Counted from the first letter of the stretch, positions 35,531 through 49,547 are shown. The stretch is 64,000 nucleotides of DNA from Leptodactylus fallax (GCA_947044405.1 CAMRHE010000017.1:9826001-9890000), one strand, 5' to 3'. Notes: generated from the letters alone by a model not told the origin. Made by a program: numbers and translations.

Positions 35531-36271
35531 TTAAAGAGAGACTGTCACCAGAAAGTAGGATTTCAACCCAGCCTTGCAGATAGATAGGTTAGTGTCAACA
35601 GAACCAGCATATCACCCCAGCCTGGCGGATAGGTAGGTTAGGGTCAACAAAACCCAGCATATCACCCCAGCCCCAAGGATAGATAGGTTAGTGTCACCAA
35701 AACCCAGTATACCAACCCAGCCCCGCAGATAGATAGGTTAGGGTCACCAGAACCAGTATATCACCCCAGCCCACAGGTAGATAGGTTAGGGTCACAGCAC
35801 AGGAACCCAGCATATCAACCCAGTCCTGCAGATAGATAGGTTAGGATCACCAGAAACAGTATATCACCCCAGCCCTGCAGATAGGTTAGGGTCACCAGAA
35901 CCAGCATATCAATCCAGCCGTGAAGATAGATAGGTTAGGGTCACCAGAACCAGCATATCACCCCAGCCCCACAGATAGATAGGTTAAGGTCATCAGAACC
36001 CAGCCCTGCAGATATATAGGTTAGGGTCACCTGAATCAATTGATGTTTTCCCCTTGAAAATCGGTGCCTCTGATCTCAAGATATCGCCTTTTTTGTCAAT
36101 ATGGGAATTGCGCCAATGATCGCTAATTTGGATATTGACAAAAATGGCAATGTCTCAGCAATGGAGGCAGCAATTCACTTAGGGAATACACCATTTGATT
36201 CAGGTGACCTTAACCTATCTATCTGCAGGGTTGGGTTGATATGCTGGGCTCTGGTGACAGACTCCATTTAA
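35531..36271. mobile_element. T2-like MITE with a minisatellite in its left arm
   Basis: Begins TTAAAGAGAGACTGTCACCAG and ends, inverted, ctggtgacagactccatttaa, so TTAA-bounded. The right arm holds a single copy of the inverted word 'cctatctatctgcagggttg' (36217-36236). In the left arm the corresponding word (ctgcagatagataggttag) is amplified about ten times. Confidence 0.8.
35555..36030. repeat. About 50-bp minisatellite, about 10 units
   Basis: Units read roughly gatagataggttagggtc, accagaaccagcatatcac, cccagccctgca. Unit lengths range from about 40 to 57 bp because of small deletions. The array lies wholly within the left arm of the MITE and is not mirrored on the right. Confidence 0.85.
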
Positions 36272-37709
36272 ACATCACCTGTTCTCAGTATAGGTGACAA
36301 GTGTCCCATCTTCCTTCCGCTCATGCATGCCCATTACCACTCCGTTCACCTCTATAGAAAAAGATGCATGACGCAGCACTCAGCTAACATGCATCCCGGC
36401 TCTGTAACATGTTACCTGCTGCCTTTTCTCATAAATTCATAGTGCAGGTACATATAACAAACGTTGTAAAATACATTATTAATGAAAAGTGCCTGTTTCT
36501 TCCCTTATTTGCCTTATTCTGCCACTGATGAAATATGTACAATAGAAGTCTATGGAGAGGGCGTGGGGAGTAACTATAGAGAGACAGTTTTCTTTCACAA
36601 CACAGCTGGCTCATCAGAAATTATTATCTAGCCTTCTCCTGACAGTGATGACTCATTTAATGCTGTAGACGGCCTCATATATCTGTTTCTCTCCTTCTCC
36701 CCTTTCCATAGACTTCATTGTAAACTGATCTGGTTGTATAAGGAGCACAGACCAACATCATTCAGATAAGAAGTAAGCAATGAATTATGGCATATCTGTA
36801 AGGATCATGGTTGGAGGAGCATCTAGTATCCATTGCTTGTGTCTAAGGTGATTAGAGGGGTAGCTGAGTCAATCATAATAGACCAGAGCCCCACTTTAAT
36901 CTTCGGCATGGTGCCCCCTCCTCTTGGTCTGCCATTGTTCCCGAATTTAATAGTTTATACGTTTTCTCTTTTCAAGTCAGATTACCTTAAATGTGAGCAG
37001 CGCTCAATACGATTAGACATAAGAACTAACATTTGCTTCTTCTTGAAGGCTCACATGCTTCTTAGATGCTATTGTCCTCTATCTGGGACATCTTTATGCT
37101 GACATTATTTCTTCCACTTAACCAAAGAACCACATCCATTCCCTTTGATCTGCACATAGATGACAGATTCTGCTTAAATGAAATACGTCCTGTGAGATAT
37201 GTGCCTGCGAATACTGAGACTTCTCCACCATGCATAAAAACTGACTCAATATCAATCACACTGTTCATGGAAATAACTGTATTTTTATATCGTTCTTCTA
37301 AACTCTAAGTGTGGCTTTCAAGAAATTGCAAAAGCCTGTGTGCATGGGCGTACATGCCGCATAACTGCCTTTGTACTCTATAGGAGTAGTCGGTCCCATT
37401 ATCTTGCTACTGGTTTGGAACCTATGTAAAAAGGTGAGGAGATGGAAGCAAACCCTAAGCACTTCTAGAATTGTTTGAAAAATGCGAGCCTGTCAATCTC
37501 TTCTATGTAACTTTGTAGCAGACAGCTGTGTCCTGGCTGTGAATTATGCAGATCTCTCTCCCCTCTCCCAGCAGGAAATCTCAGCTCTGTTTCTATTACA
37601 TACTGTAAACTAACTATGGACATTAGATAATATTTTCCCAGAGCCGCCTTCTCTTGGTCAGTTCCCCTATTAACATGCTTGAGAATGAAAATACATATTT
37701 TATGCTCTC
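36272..37709. other. Non-coding stretch, no gene seen
   Basis: No recognisable exon, RNA gene or element end. Short ORFs (up to 89 codons) without motifs. Confidence 0.45.
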
Positions 37710-38200
37710 TTAGGCTAGGCTCACACTAGCGCCTGATCTGCGTTCGGGGTTTCCGTCCCCAAATCAGCTTAAAAAATGTTCTTTTTTTGGGTGGAAACTG
37801 AAAGGAAACCCAGCAGACCTCATTATTGTCTATGGGGTCTGCGGGGTAACCGCTTTTTTAAGTGGATTAGGTTTACATGTGTTGGATCTCCAAGTGGACT
37901 TGGTGAATGGAAACCTGAATGCAGGTACGAACCTAATGTCAGATGACATTCACGTCTATACCAGGCATCCGTCCAGCAAGGATCCATCAGAAAAAGCTGA
38001 AAAAGTGTTGGTGGAAATATCACTTTTAAATAAAACCGACACCCAACAAACACTTGACGGTCCCCCATTATAGTCAGTGGGGTTACTTGGACTCCATTAG
38101 TGTCCATTATCTTTGGGGTTGTTATCCATTTTTTACCATTCTTCTGTTCCTCCAACAGACCAGAAGAACAGAAATCAAAATACACATGTGAACGTAGTGT
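37710..38200. mobile_element. MITE, 'TTCACACTAGCG' family, decayed and longer copy
   Basis: Left end taggctaggctcacactagc at 37711, right end near tgtgaacgtagtgtc (38187-38201). Shares 'ttgtctatggggtctgcggg' and 'cccattatagtcagtggggt' with the family. Its length (about 490 bp) is double that of the others, suggesting two fused or nested copies. Confidence 0.5.
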
Positions 38201-38209
38201 CAAGGTGAT

Positions 38210-38217
38210 AATATAAA

Positions 38218-38252
<35 letters not shown>

Positions 38253-38692
38253 CAATAATAATAAATAATAATAATAATGACAACAACAATAATAGAACAC
38301 AACAATAGCAATAATAAGATTAACAACAAACCATAATAATAACAACAACAACAATAACAAACTAATAAGTTATAATAATAATAATAACAATAATAAATAA
38401 TAATAACAACAATAATAAAAACAACAATAGCAATAATAATAATGACAACAAACAATAATAATAAATAATAATAAAAACAAAAATAATAAGTAATAATATT
38501 AACAACAGTAATAACAATAAACAATAATAATAAAAAACAATAATAATAGTAACAACAATAATAATGATTAAAAAAAACAATAGCAATAATAATAACAAAC
38601 AATAATAACAACAATAATAAATAATAATAACAACAACAATGATAATAATAACAACAATAATGATAATAATAATAAATAATAACAATAATTAT
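38210..38692. repeat. (AAT/AAC)n microsatellite
   Basis: About 480 bp built from AAT with AAC and occasional AGC triplets. It explains the long leucine/isoleucine/tyrosine frames on the minus strand (37823-38737), which are not a membrane protein gene. Confidence 0.97.
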
Positions 38693-39345
38693 AACATAGA
38701 TGGTTTTTACTGCAAGCATGAAAGGAACACAAAACAAGCCATGTAATGGGATTTGGCCATGGATTATAAAAGTTTTTATGCATGCAATATAGAAATGTTA
38801 CATAGGTATTTATTGCAGACAGAGGGTACCCAGGAATAATACTACTTGGCAGGTGTATATCCCATGCAGCAGCCATTAGGGAACCATTACATGGGACTGT
38901 TGTAGGATTACCACCATTACAGGGAATATCATTTATTAATGTCAGCAGAAATGCCAGTGTCTTGCTACACCGCTAACCACTGAATTGTAGGAAATCACAT
39001 ATTTTCTCAACCTACCTGACCTCAATTCACAGCTTCTCTAAGCGCACAATCTCCCTGGCTCATACCTCAGCATATAGCTCCTATTAATATGTTATTATCC
39101 AGAACCACTGCAGTGAGATGGACTGAATTAAATTGTGGGGAAAATCTTGAAGCCTTTGCATATGTCATGCATGTAAACCTGATATATGCCTTGAGGATAG
39201 TGCATTTACAGATTGTCAGAAATGTCAGCCTGGCTGTCTGTGCCAAGGTGTAGAATGACCTATATGCATGAATAAATGTAACCTTTCCTTTCTCTGCTGT
39301 ATTCAATGCTTTTTTTTTTTTCTTGTGAATTTAGTGATTTGTCTA

Positions 39346-39393
39346 TGATTGATAGATAGATATGAGATAGATGGATGGATGAATGAATAAATG

Positions 39394-39429
<36 letters not shown>

Positions 39430-39794
39430 TAAATACTGTAGATAGATACATAGATAGATTTACTGATTTGAAATAGATATTCAATAGATTTATAGATAGA
39501 CAGGTAGTTAAATTGTGTAGTTTGAGTAGACTGATGAACTGACTGATATGAAATTAATATTATCTTGATAATACATAAATATGAAATAAGTATACTAATA
39601 AGAAATTCAGAGATAGGTAAATATTATATAGGAATCAATAGATAGATAGACTGATAGAGATAGACTGATAAAATAACTGATATGAAACAAATAGATATTA
39701 TCTATATAATAGATAATAAATAATAGATAAATATTAAATACATTTTGTGATATGAAATAAATAGATATTATATAGAAATAGATGGATAGCTAGC

Positions 39795-39830
<36 letters not shown>

Positions 39831-39847
39831 AAAAAAAAAAAAAAAAG

Positions 39848-39894
<47 letters not shown>

Positions 39895-39922
39895 TAGATA
39901 GATAGATAGATAGATAGGAGAT

Positions 39923-39965
<43 letters not shown>

Positions 39966-40039
39966 ATAGAGTAGATAAATAAATACATTGACTGATATGA
40001 AATAAATAGATATTATATAGAAATAGATAGATAGATAGT

Positions 40040-40074
<35 letters not shown>

Positions 40075-40078
40075 GTGT
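39346..40078. repeat. GATA-rich microsatellite region
   Basis: Runs of (GATA)n at 39346-39430, 39784-39829, 39893-39965 and 40025-40075, separated by degraded GATA/AAAT sequence such as repeated 'tgatatgaaataaatagata'. The intervening motif recurs at about 39668, 39749 and 39991, so the region has grown by larger duplications as well. Confidence 0.95.
39830..39892. repeat. Poly(A) run inside the GATA array
   Basis: About 60 A residues with a single internal G, bounded on both sides by perfect GATA repeats. It may be a fossil poly(A) insertion, an expansion, or an assembly artefact. Confidence 0.9.
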
Positions 40079-40184
40079 AACTATAGGGTTGCAATGATAG
40101 CAAATGCCCTTGTGCTCGAAATTAGCCCAGATACTCTCTGCCACATAGAAAGGCCATGGCATTCAATATGAAACACAGGACAGA

Positions 40185-40390
40185 TGTTACCTTTCCTCGT
40201 GGCTGGATATGTCCAGATATATGTGACACAAGATCATCAGTTTATCAAAACAACAAGATTCTGTGATACTGTGTCATAAGAGGTCTATTCAATGTGTGTG
40301 TATATGTCGTTTATTGCAGTCTTTTTAGGGTACTGTCAGAATGTTGTGATATTGTATTGAAGTGGATTCTTTAACCAAATGCAAGTCCGT
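40185..40390. repeat. Dispersed repeat of unknown class, copy near 40.2 kb
   Basis: Shares with 48490-48660 the order 'atgtccagat.t.tg', 'cagcttttcaaaacaaca', 'ttctgtcataagatgtctat' and 'gttgtgatattg'. A poorer third relative is near 760-880. No terminal structure seen. Confidence 0.5.
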
Positions 40391-41140
40391 GGATGGATGT
40401 CATGAAAGATTTTGTATTTGGGTCTGGTATCTTTAGGCTAACCCCTTGTTGTACTGAAGGATCCTCTGGCGACCCAGTCTGACATTGCATGGTTCTTTGA
40501 TCTGGAGGAGCCAACAACCTTAGAAGCCTAGTAGTTATTGCAAAGCCTGCAACCCTTGGGTCGGTAGGATCTACCCCTGGGCTGTGAGGGACAGGGCAAG
40601 CTATAAGACAGTACATTATTGCTGTACCCTTGGCTGTTCCTTATTTCTATTACACACACATTCTTTGCTTCTTGAAATACTATCCTCGAAACAACCCAAC
40701 CATAGGATAATGTTAAGCGATAGATTAAATCAGATGACCATAATGAACGACTCAAGTCATCCGGCTGATGAATGTTTTTTATTCCTAAACAGCAGAGTCT
40801 GCCTGTACTGTCATGATTGATGGGGTTTATATATTGAATAATACATCATATAAATAAATCACCATTGTACCGTGTAGAAAACACAGCATCGGGGACAGGA
40901 GTGTACCGCGCTGCATTAAAAGGCAGCACTTTATTCTATTATATAATTCATCAAGGCAATGGCTCCTTTCTTTAGTCTTTATATTTTTTTTATATAGTCT
41001 AAGGTCTACTCGTATGATACCTGTGTCTGGGGTCATTTATAATTTTCTTAAAGTAAATTCTGATTTTCTAAGAGATGATTTAAGAATAATCTATTCGAGG
41101 TATAAAGAACACCGCAGTCATGTACAATATTTGGGAATGT

Positions 41141-41494
41141 TTAAAGGGGTATTCCCATCTTACGAAGTTATCCTCTATCTATACGATAGGATATAACTTG
41201 CAGATCCAAGCGCTGAGACCCCCACGGATCAGGAAGACGCAGAGTTTTGGCCCTCGTTCTGAATGGAGCGATGGTTGGGATGGACCGGCACTGCTCCATT
41301 CATGGACTCTGGGCTTCGGCTATCTCTGGAGCTTCCATTGAAATAAATAGAGCGATGTATCTTCATCCCGACATACGCTCCATTCGGAACTGCCCTTTCT
41401 CTTCATCTCAGCAGTCAGACCCCCACTGACCTGCGAGTTACTCCATATCCTATGAATAGGGGATAACTTCTTAAGATGAAAAAACCCTATTTAA
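41141..41494. mobile_element. T2-like MITE (TTAA-flanked)
   Basis: Starts TTAAAGGGGTATTCCCATCT and ends, inverted, with agatgaaaaaaccctatTTAA; 'cgaagttatcctctatctat' near the left mirrors 'cctatgaataggggataact' near the right. Both ends are TTAA. The small ORFs inside are incidental. Confidence 0.8.
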
Positions 41495-41706
41495 TAGAGG
41501 GAGGTCTACTGGTCAGGATCCTCATCTCTTGGCCAGAATGGAGAGTGGTTACAAATAGTATGTCTCGCTCTGGAGGACCTGTCCTGTGCTGTATTAAACA
41601 TACAGCCCATTTCTGTGAGTGGACACCGTGTAATGCTTAATTTCACCTGTGGTGGTGCTGCACGGAAACTGAACACTTAGTACAAGGACACTTTGTGATC
41701 AACTTA

Positions 41707-43341
<1,635 letters not shown>

Positions 43342-43449
43342 TATTGTAAAGAGACAATTTCAATAAATAGGGATTGCTCAAAATAGAGATTCTCTTCACC
43401 CTCTTTCATCCCTATGCTGTGAATATTAAAAATCTCAATTCAGCTGCTA

Positions 43450-43960
43450 TTCCTTAAGGTTACTGTGCCGACCTGAGAAGCTTCTGCAGTATCAGAAGTT
43501 CCCTGGGCTTGTCCAATTATCAGTGGAGGAGGCATATAAAAGACCCCATCCTCCTGAACCAGGTGCCTGCTAATTTAGTATTCTAGTTTGGCTCTGAACC
43601 CTGATCATATGTGTATTGGATTGCTTTATTCAGACTCTTGTTTCTGGTTATTTGTTTGTCTCCTGATTCTGCCTCTGACGTAACCTCTCAGAACTGAACC
43701 TTGGCTTCTCATAGTATATCTGTTTTGTCTCCTTATTCTGCCTCTGACGTGACCTCTTGGTACTGACCATTTTCCTGTACATTTATTCTCTTGTTTCAGA
43801 TCTTCCTTGTAAGTTAAATGTGAGTTCTGGTTTTAATTTCAGTTAGTGGAGCATTTATTTCTCGTACGGTTTCTGGTGGTGATAACTTGGACTCTGAATT
43901 CAGCAAAGTCCATCTGGCCTTGCAGCTGGCACTGGTGAAAGTATGTGGGTGTCTGGATCT
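43450..43960 (+). mobile_element. Probable solo LTR or LTR fragment
   Basis: Contains a good TATA box (TATAAAAG, 43535-43542), followed by two copies of 'ttctgcctctgacgt.acctct' (about 43666 and 43736) and then 'aaagtccatctggccttgca' (43906-43925). Promoter-like word order followed by short T/C-rich repeats is common in Gypsy LTRs and leaders of frogs. I see no terminal repeat partner, so the boundaries are approximate. Confidence 0.4.
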
Positions 43961-45252
43961 ATCACTCAGCACTGTATAAGATTTAAGCAGATAGATCTAC
44001 TGCTCTCTGTTATCAGCCAGATCCTGCTATTTTCTGATATTTTCTCCTGGAACTCTACCATAACAGTAATAGTATGCACTTCTGCATACTTCTCTCAAAT
44101 TAGTGTACTATTATGGTGCATTGTTGGCTATGCCTAGCTGGCACTCCACTGTAATGGCTAGCATTAGAGTCTACTTCAAATCCAGCTGTTTAACTATTTA
44201 GATGCTGCAGTCAATGCTGACCACAGCATCCAAGTGGCTAGATAGAGGCGGGTCCTTCTATCACCCCATCATCCCTCCCTTGTGACACACTCATGGGTGG
44301 CTGATGGGTTGCTCTAACAACAGTGTACAGGGCTACATTGGGAAGAAAACTATTAGGCTCTGTCTGAGGCAGAGCCTAATAGGCTGCCTGGCAGTTTTTA
44401 CACATCAGATCTATTATCTATATTTTTATTCCAACTCTTGCTACTAAGCCTAAAATACTCTGTAACTTTCTGCCTCTTGGAGATGGACCATGGGCCATAG
44501 ACACAATGATCTGGAGCAGAACTGATTGACTTCTATGGGGGAGTTTTCTGGGCATGCTCTGTGATCTGGGCAGAGGTCATTGTATAGAGAGGCGAATAGA
44601 TAAGCTGTGATATCACCTATTGTGATTGTGTGGATTCTGTGTCTTATCTACATTTACATGATAGCTGTGATCATCAGTGTGCTGAAAAGTGAGTTGACTG
44701 CTGCAAAGAAAACAGGAAGTCTCAGCATATAATTTGGCTTAGGGGCCAGCATCATAACTGCAAGATTTTTAGAATTTTATAAAATATAGACAATAACATG
44801 GAAAAAATTTTAAAAATCTCACCAAAATGTTTTTAAATATATGTATACAATAAAACATAAAACATTTGCACAGTATTGTATGATAAAGCAAAACCTAACC
44901 ATCTTTTATCTTTATTTTTCATTTTACTTGTAATAACCAATATAAATCTAAATGCAATTTGCAGATCATTAGTTGAAAAGGAACAGTCTATACAATGACC
45001 GTCCACCAACACATAAGAATACCACTTTAAGTGATTTTCTTATCTACAAAGGGATTTAGCTCCCTCTAGTGGTATAATTGTAAATTACGGTAGCTAAAGA
45101 TAATAACTTATAATAGAATAATATATGGTGGAACTGTAAATTTTTTACAGAAAATCTAGTCTAGATATGAGGGGGTGCAAATGCACACTTTGAGCAGTTG
45201 GCTATATCCCTTGTTAGAGTGTGAGCTTTGCTTGGGGCAGGTGCAGGAATAG
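43961..45252. other. Non-coding stretch, no gene seen
   Basis: No recognised exon or element end. AT-rich stretches near 44760-44900. Confidence 0.45.
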
Positions 45253-45567
45253 TTCAAGGGGTTGTCCAGGAAAAATAGATTTTTCTATGGAAGCTGCGGA
45301 ATGTGAAATATTAAAAAAAACAACAAAAAAAAAACCTATTCACCTGTCCCCAGTGCTCCATTTACAAGACTGCTCCGGCGTCCCGCCAAAGTCCTTGTCG
45401 CACGTGACTGCTGAGACTAATCAGCGGTCACTTATGTCGGAAGAAGCCCTGGAGCGCCACGGGACCAGACAGCGGCCTGGGACAGCGGAGCACCGTGGAC
45501 AGGTGAGTATGCTTTTTTTTCCCCAGCCTCTATGGCAAAAACAGCTTTTCCTGGACAACCCCTTTAA
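45253..45567. mobile_element. TTAA-type MITE
   Basis: Left end TTCAAGGGGTTGTCCAGGAA and right end, inverted, ttcctggacaaccccTTTAA. The right target is TTAA (45564-45567), the left a one-base variant. The internal 131-codon ORF (45221-45616) runs through both ends and is incidental. Confidence 0.75.
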
Positions 45568-45660
45568 GCCAAGAGTGAGCTGTGTGCAAAGGTGCAGGGC
45601 TAAGGGATCTTATTAGCAAATCAGCGCATTATAGTCACTTTGTGCACTGGGTATCTGTTG

Positions 45661-45840
45661 AATTAACTAGTCAAGTGGGAGACCACACAGAGAAACCACA
45701 GTGTTACCGCCCACTTGGCTAATAGAACCTACTTTATATCAACACGAACAGGGCTTATATCCTTGGAATGGCTGAACAGATTTGGATAAGCAAAACACCA
45801 AATTGTTCAGCATGACAGCACCGATCAGATGATGTATGTC
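45661..45840. mobile_element. Half of a T2-like foldback MITE
   Basis: Closely matches the right arm of the MITE at 25965-26352: 'gtgttaccgcccacttggct', 'gggcttatatc.tggaatgg', 'ctgaacagatttggataa'. The left arm and TTAA ends are missing. Confidence 0.7.
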
Positions 45841-45904
45841 ACAAACTCACAGAATTCAGGAGAAGACAAATCTATGGCAGAAGATGTATACCCAGCAGCA
45901 TATT

Positions 45905-46530
45905 TGGCTGTCCATCTAATACATGAATGGGCTTGGGTTGCCAGAGTGAGAGCCAGCTTTGCACTTATAGAGGGGGTCTTAAAGGGAGTCTGTCACCCGA
46001 ATAGTCACTACTGATAAGCACAGTTAGATAGCCAGGTTTCATGCGAATTAGACACTTTTTCTGCTTAATAATCGGTGCTTCCAGTGCTAAGGTATTAGCT
46101 TTTTTTTTCCTGATATACTAATGACCTGTTTGGTGCAACAAGGGCATAACCATTGCTCTCTCTGCACCAAACATCTATGCTGTCTACAGCCCAGTCCCTT
46201 CATCCCTCCTATGACTGACATTTAAGTAGTGTGACCCTGTCAGTCATAGCAGGGAGGTCGTTATTTGGTGTGATAAGAGCAATGGAGATGTCCTTGTTGT
46301 ACCACACAGCTCATTGGTATGTCAGAAAAGAGCTAAAATCTCAGTAACTGAGGGATGATCAAGAATCATTCAGGTGAACCCTGGCTATCTGACTGTGTTC
46401 ACAGTTCAAGAGGGACTGTTCTGGTGAACATTCCCTTTAAGAGCCCCTCTATAAGTCTAAGTGCAAAGATGATAAAAAAAAAAAAAGGCTCTCACTCTGA
46501 CAACCCAAGCCCATCAATGACTTAGCTATT
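45905..46530. mobile_element. Palindromic element interrupted at its centre
   Basis: The sequence left of 45979 ('tgggcttgggttgccagagt' through 'tgcacttatagaggg') is mirrored to the right of 46440 ('cccctctataagtctaagtg' through 'tctgacaacccaagccca'). The arms are about 60-75 bp with a few differences and an A-run on the right. A T2-like MITE sits exactly between them. Confidence 0.75.
45979..46440. mobile_element. T2-like MITE nested in a palindrome
   Basis: Begins TTAAAGGGAGTCTGTCACCC and ends, inverted, ggtgaacattccctTTAA, with TTAA at each end (45979-45982 and 46437-46440). Inside are opposed words around 'cctgatatactaatgacctg' and 'gtaccacacagctcattggt'. No coding capacity. Confidence 0.8.
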
Positions 46531-46710
46531 GATGATCTATAATTAGGATTAGTCATCAATATCATATTAGGGGGTGTCTGGCAACCAGCACCTCCACTGA
46601 CCAGCTAATAGCAGAAGTAACAGCGCTAGGAATAGCACAATGTATGGAGCCAATAGTAAACAGCTTTACCCCATGTGTAGTGGCCGTGCTGGGTTATAGA
46701 AGGTCAGAGC

Positions 46711-48036
46711 CCATTCATGGAAGTATCACAGACCCATATCATGGAAGTATCACAGACCGGTATCATGGAAGTATCACAGACCGATATCATGGAAGTATCA
46801 CAGACTGGTATCATGGAAGTATCACAGACCGGTATCATGGAAGTATCACAGACCGGTATCATGGAAGTATCACAGACCGGTATCATGGAAGTATCACAGA
46901 CCGGTATCATGGACGTATCATAGACCGGTATCATGGACGTATCACAGACCCGTATCATAGAAGTATCACAGACCTGTATCATAGAAGTATCACAGACCGG
47001 TATCATGGACGTATCACAGACCTGTATCATGGACGTATCACAGACCGGTATCATGGAAGTATCACAGACCGGTATCATGGACGTATCATAGACCGGTATC
47101 ATGGAAGTATCACAGACCTGTATCATAGAAGTATCACAGACCCGTATCATGGAAGTATCACAGACCGGTATCATGGAAGTATCACAGACCGGTATCATGG
47201 AAGTATCACAGACCCGTATCATGGACGTATCACAGACCCGTATCATGGACGTATCACAGACCCGTATCATAGAAGTATCACAGACCTGTATCATGGACGT
47301 ATCACAGACCTGTATCATGGTGTATCACAGCAAGTATCATAGAAGTATCACAGACCCGTATCATAGAAGTATCACAGACCTGTATCATGGATGTATCACA
47401 GACAAGTATCATAGAAGTATCACAGACCCGTATCATAGAAGTATCACAGACCTGTATCATGGACGTATCACAGACCCGTATCATAGAAGTATCACAGACC
47501 TGTATCATGGACGTATCACAGACAAGTATCATAGAAGTATCACAGACCCGTATCATAGAAGTATCACAGACCTGTATCATGGAAGTATCACAGACTGGTA
47601 TCATGGAAGTATCACAGACCGGTATCATGGAAGTATCACAGACCCGTATCATGGAAGTATCACAGACCCGTATCATGGAAGTATCACAGACCCGTATCAT
47701 GGAAGTATCACAGACCTGTATCATGGACGTATCATAGACCGGTATCATGGAAGTATCACAGACCTGTATCATAGAAGTATCACAGACCCGTATCATGGAC
47801 GTATCACAGACCCGTATCATGGACGTATCACAGACCCGTATCATGGACGTATCACAGACCCGTATCATGGAAGTATCACAGACCTGTATCATAGAAGTAT
47901 CACAGACCTGTATCATGGAAGTATCACAGACCCGTATCATGGACGTATCACAGACCTGTATCATGGAAGTATCACAGACCTGTATCATGGAAGTATCACA
48001 GACCTGTATCATGGAAGTATGACAGACCTGTACATA
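46711..48036. repeat. 24-bp minisatellite, about 55 units
   Basis: Unit atcatggaagtatcaca followed by gaccggt, with variation almost limited to three sites: ggaagt/ggacgt/agaagt, cacaga/cataga, and ccggt/cccgt/cctgt/caagt. One irregular unit near 47318-47340 ('ggtgtatcacagcaagtatc') breaks the 24-bp phase. Because 24 is divisible by 3, both strands read as eight-residue peptide repeats for hundreds of codons. No flanking exon supports a gene. Confidence 0.96.
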
Positions 48037-48489
48037 GGTGAGGCTAAATAACACTTACTACCATCTAATGTCAGCCATCAGACTCCACAATGTAGATACA
48101 CTGTATGTGACCCCGGATCGCAGCATAAAATAAAGTGAGCAGCTATACCATGTAAGTAAGATGTGCAGTTAGCAATGTGCACACGATATTAATGATCATA
48201 TTAATGAGCGCAATGTAATAAGACGGCTGGAATTCTCTGACTCGCAAAACATCTCCGGCAAATCTTCTGATACCAAGCAAGAAGTAGAGCATGAAAATTG
48301 TTTCCTTCAGATCATTGCTGGGTTCCATGCTCTCCCTGTGCTTTTCCTGCAGGGGAAATCTTAGAGGTCTTCGTGAACGATTTTAATTTCTTTTCAGGAT
48401 AAATGTTGAATACAGGTCAGTAACTATTAACACAATCTTGTACCAGTTCATACGCCCTGACCAGACACATTATCTCGTAGCAGAGTGTA

Positions 48490-48660
48490 TATATATATCC
48501 TTCCTTATTCTTCCTCTTGGATGGACATGTCCAGATGTGTGCCATGAGATGACCAGCTTTTCAAAACAACATGAGTTTGCAATGTTCTGTCATAAGATGT
48601 CTATCTTATATGTGGCCACCTAATGGTTGTGTTGTGAATTGTAGCTTGCTTTGGTTTTAG
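48490..48660. repeat. Dispersed repeat of unknown class, copy near 48.5 kb
   Basis: Relative of 40185-40390 in the same orientation (see that entry). Boundaries uncertain. Confidence 0.5.
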
Positions 48661-48952
48661 CAGTGTAAAGGTTGCGCATCAGGTAAGGACAATGGTGGTA
48701 GTTATAGTGGCTGTGCACCCTGTACCCAGTGTGGTCCAGGAATAATTATGGCAAAAGATTGTACAATGGACCCATAAAATGACTGCATTAAACACAGTTA
48801 CTTTTAGTGGCAAACATCAGCAGAAGGCACATTGGCTTGAACAGTGCAGACAACATATGTATAGAGTTGATACACACATCACAGCAGTGCAATCACTTTA
48901 TGTCACACTCCTCGCAGGCTACATCTCACTCTCCTGTGGCTCTCTAGTACTA

Positions 48953-49324
48953 CAGGTGCATCTCAATAAATTAGAATATCTTTGAAACATTTATTTCTTT
49001 CAGTAATTAAATTAAAGTGACCTCCTATATTTTCTAGATTCTTTACACCCAGAGTGTTCTATTTCATGTGTTTTATTTCTGTAAATGTTGATTATGGATT
49101 ACAGGGAATGAAAACCCAAATCTAAGAAAATTAGAATATTGTAAGTTCAGTTCAGTATTGTAAATTCAGTGTCACCTGCCAAGGTTTCCTAAGCCTTTAC
49201 ATGGCCCCTCAGTCTGGTTCAGTAGGACACACAATCATGAAAGACGCTGATTATGGATTGTATTACTGAATTACTGAAATGAATGAACGTTTCAAAGATA
49301 TTCTAATTTATTGAGATGCCCCTG
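48953..49324 (+). mobile_element. TA-flanked MITE, copy 2
   Basis: Left end caggtgcatctcaataaatt and right end, inverted, aatttattgagatgcccctg, with terminal repeats of about 43 bp. TA precedes (48951-48952) and follows (49325-49326). No coding capacity. The opposite-strand relative is at 8878-9190. Confidence 0.8.
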
Positions 49325-49547
49325 TACATGCAACTCAATTGTGGCTACTCCCTCTCGGGTCCCTAATGCCCACTGCTACCTAGAATACAAAGCGGCTCCT
49401 GCCCATCTCTGCCTGCTGGTAATTTCAGCTCACAGTCCCTCTCTTGGGCTTCTATCTCATGGACCCCTCAGCACAGACTTGCAGGCAGACTCACTCTGGT
49501 CACTTATTGATCCCTTTCTTTAAATTTAGGCCTCTCCGTCATGCTGT

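Noticed and set aside
37823..38737. 304-codon minus-strand ORF rich in Tyr, Leu and Ile resembling a membrane protein
   Set aside because: It is the translation of the (AAT/AAC)n microsatellite.
39768..40103. 111-codon ORF with a phenylalanine run
   Set aside because: Translation of GATA repeats and the poly(A) run.
45221..45616. 131-codon ORF
   Set aside because: It runs through both inverted ends of a MITE.
46644..48054. Long ORFs on both strands (232, 316, 250 and 204 codons)
   Set aside because: Products of a 24-bp tandem repeat whose length is divisible by three.
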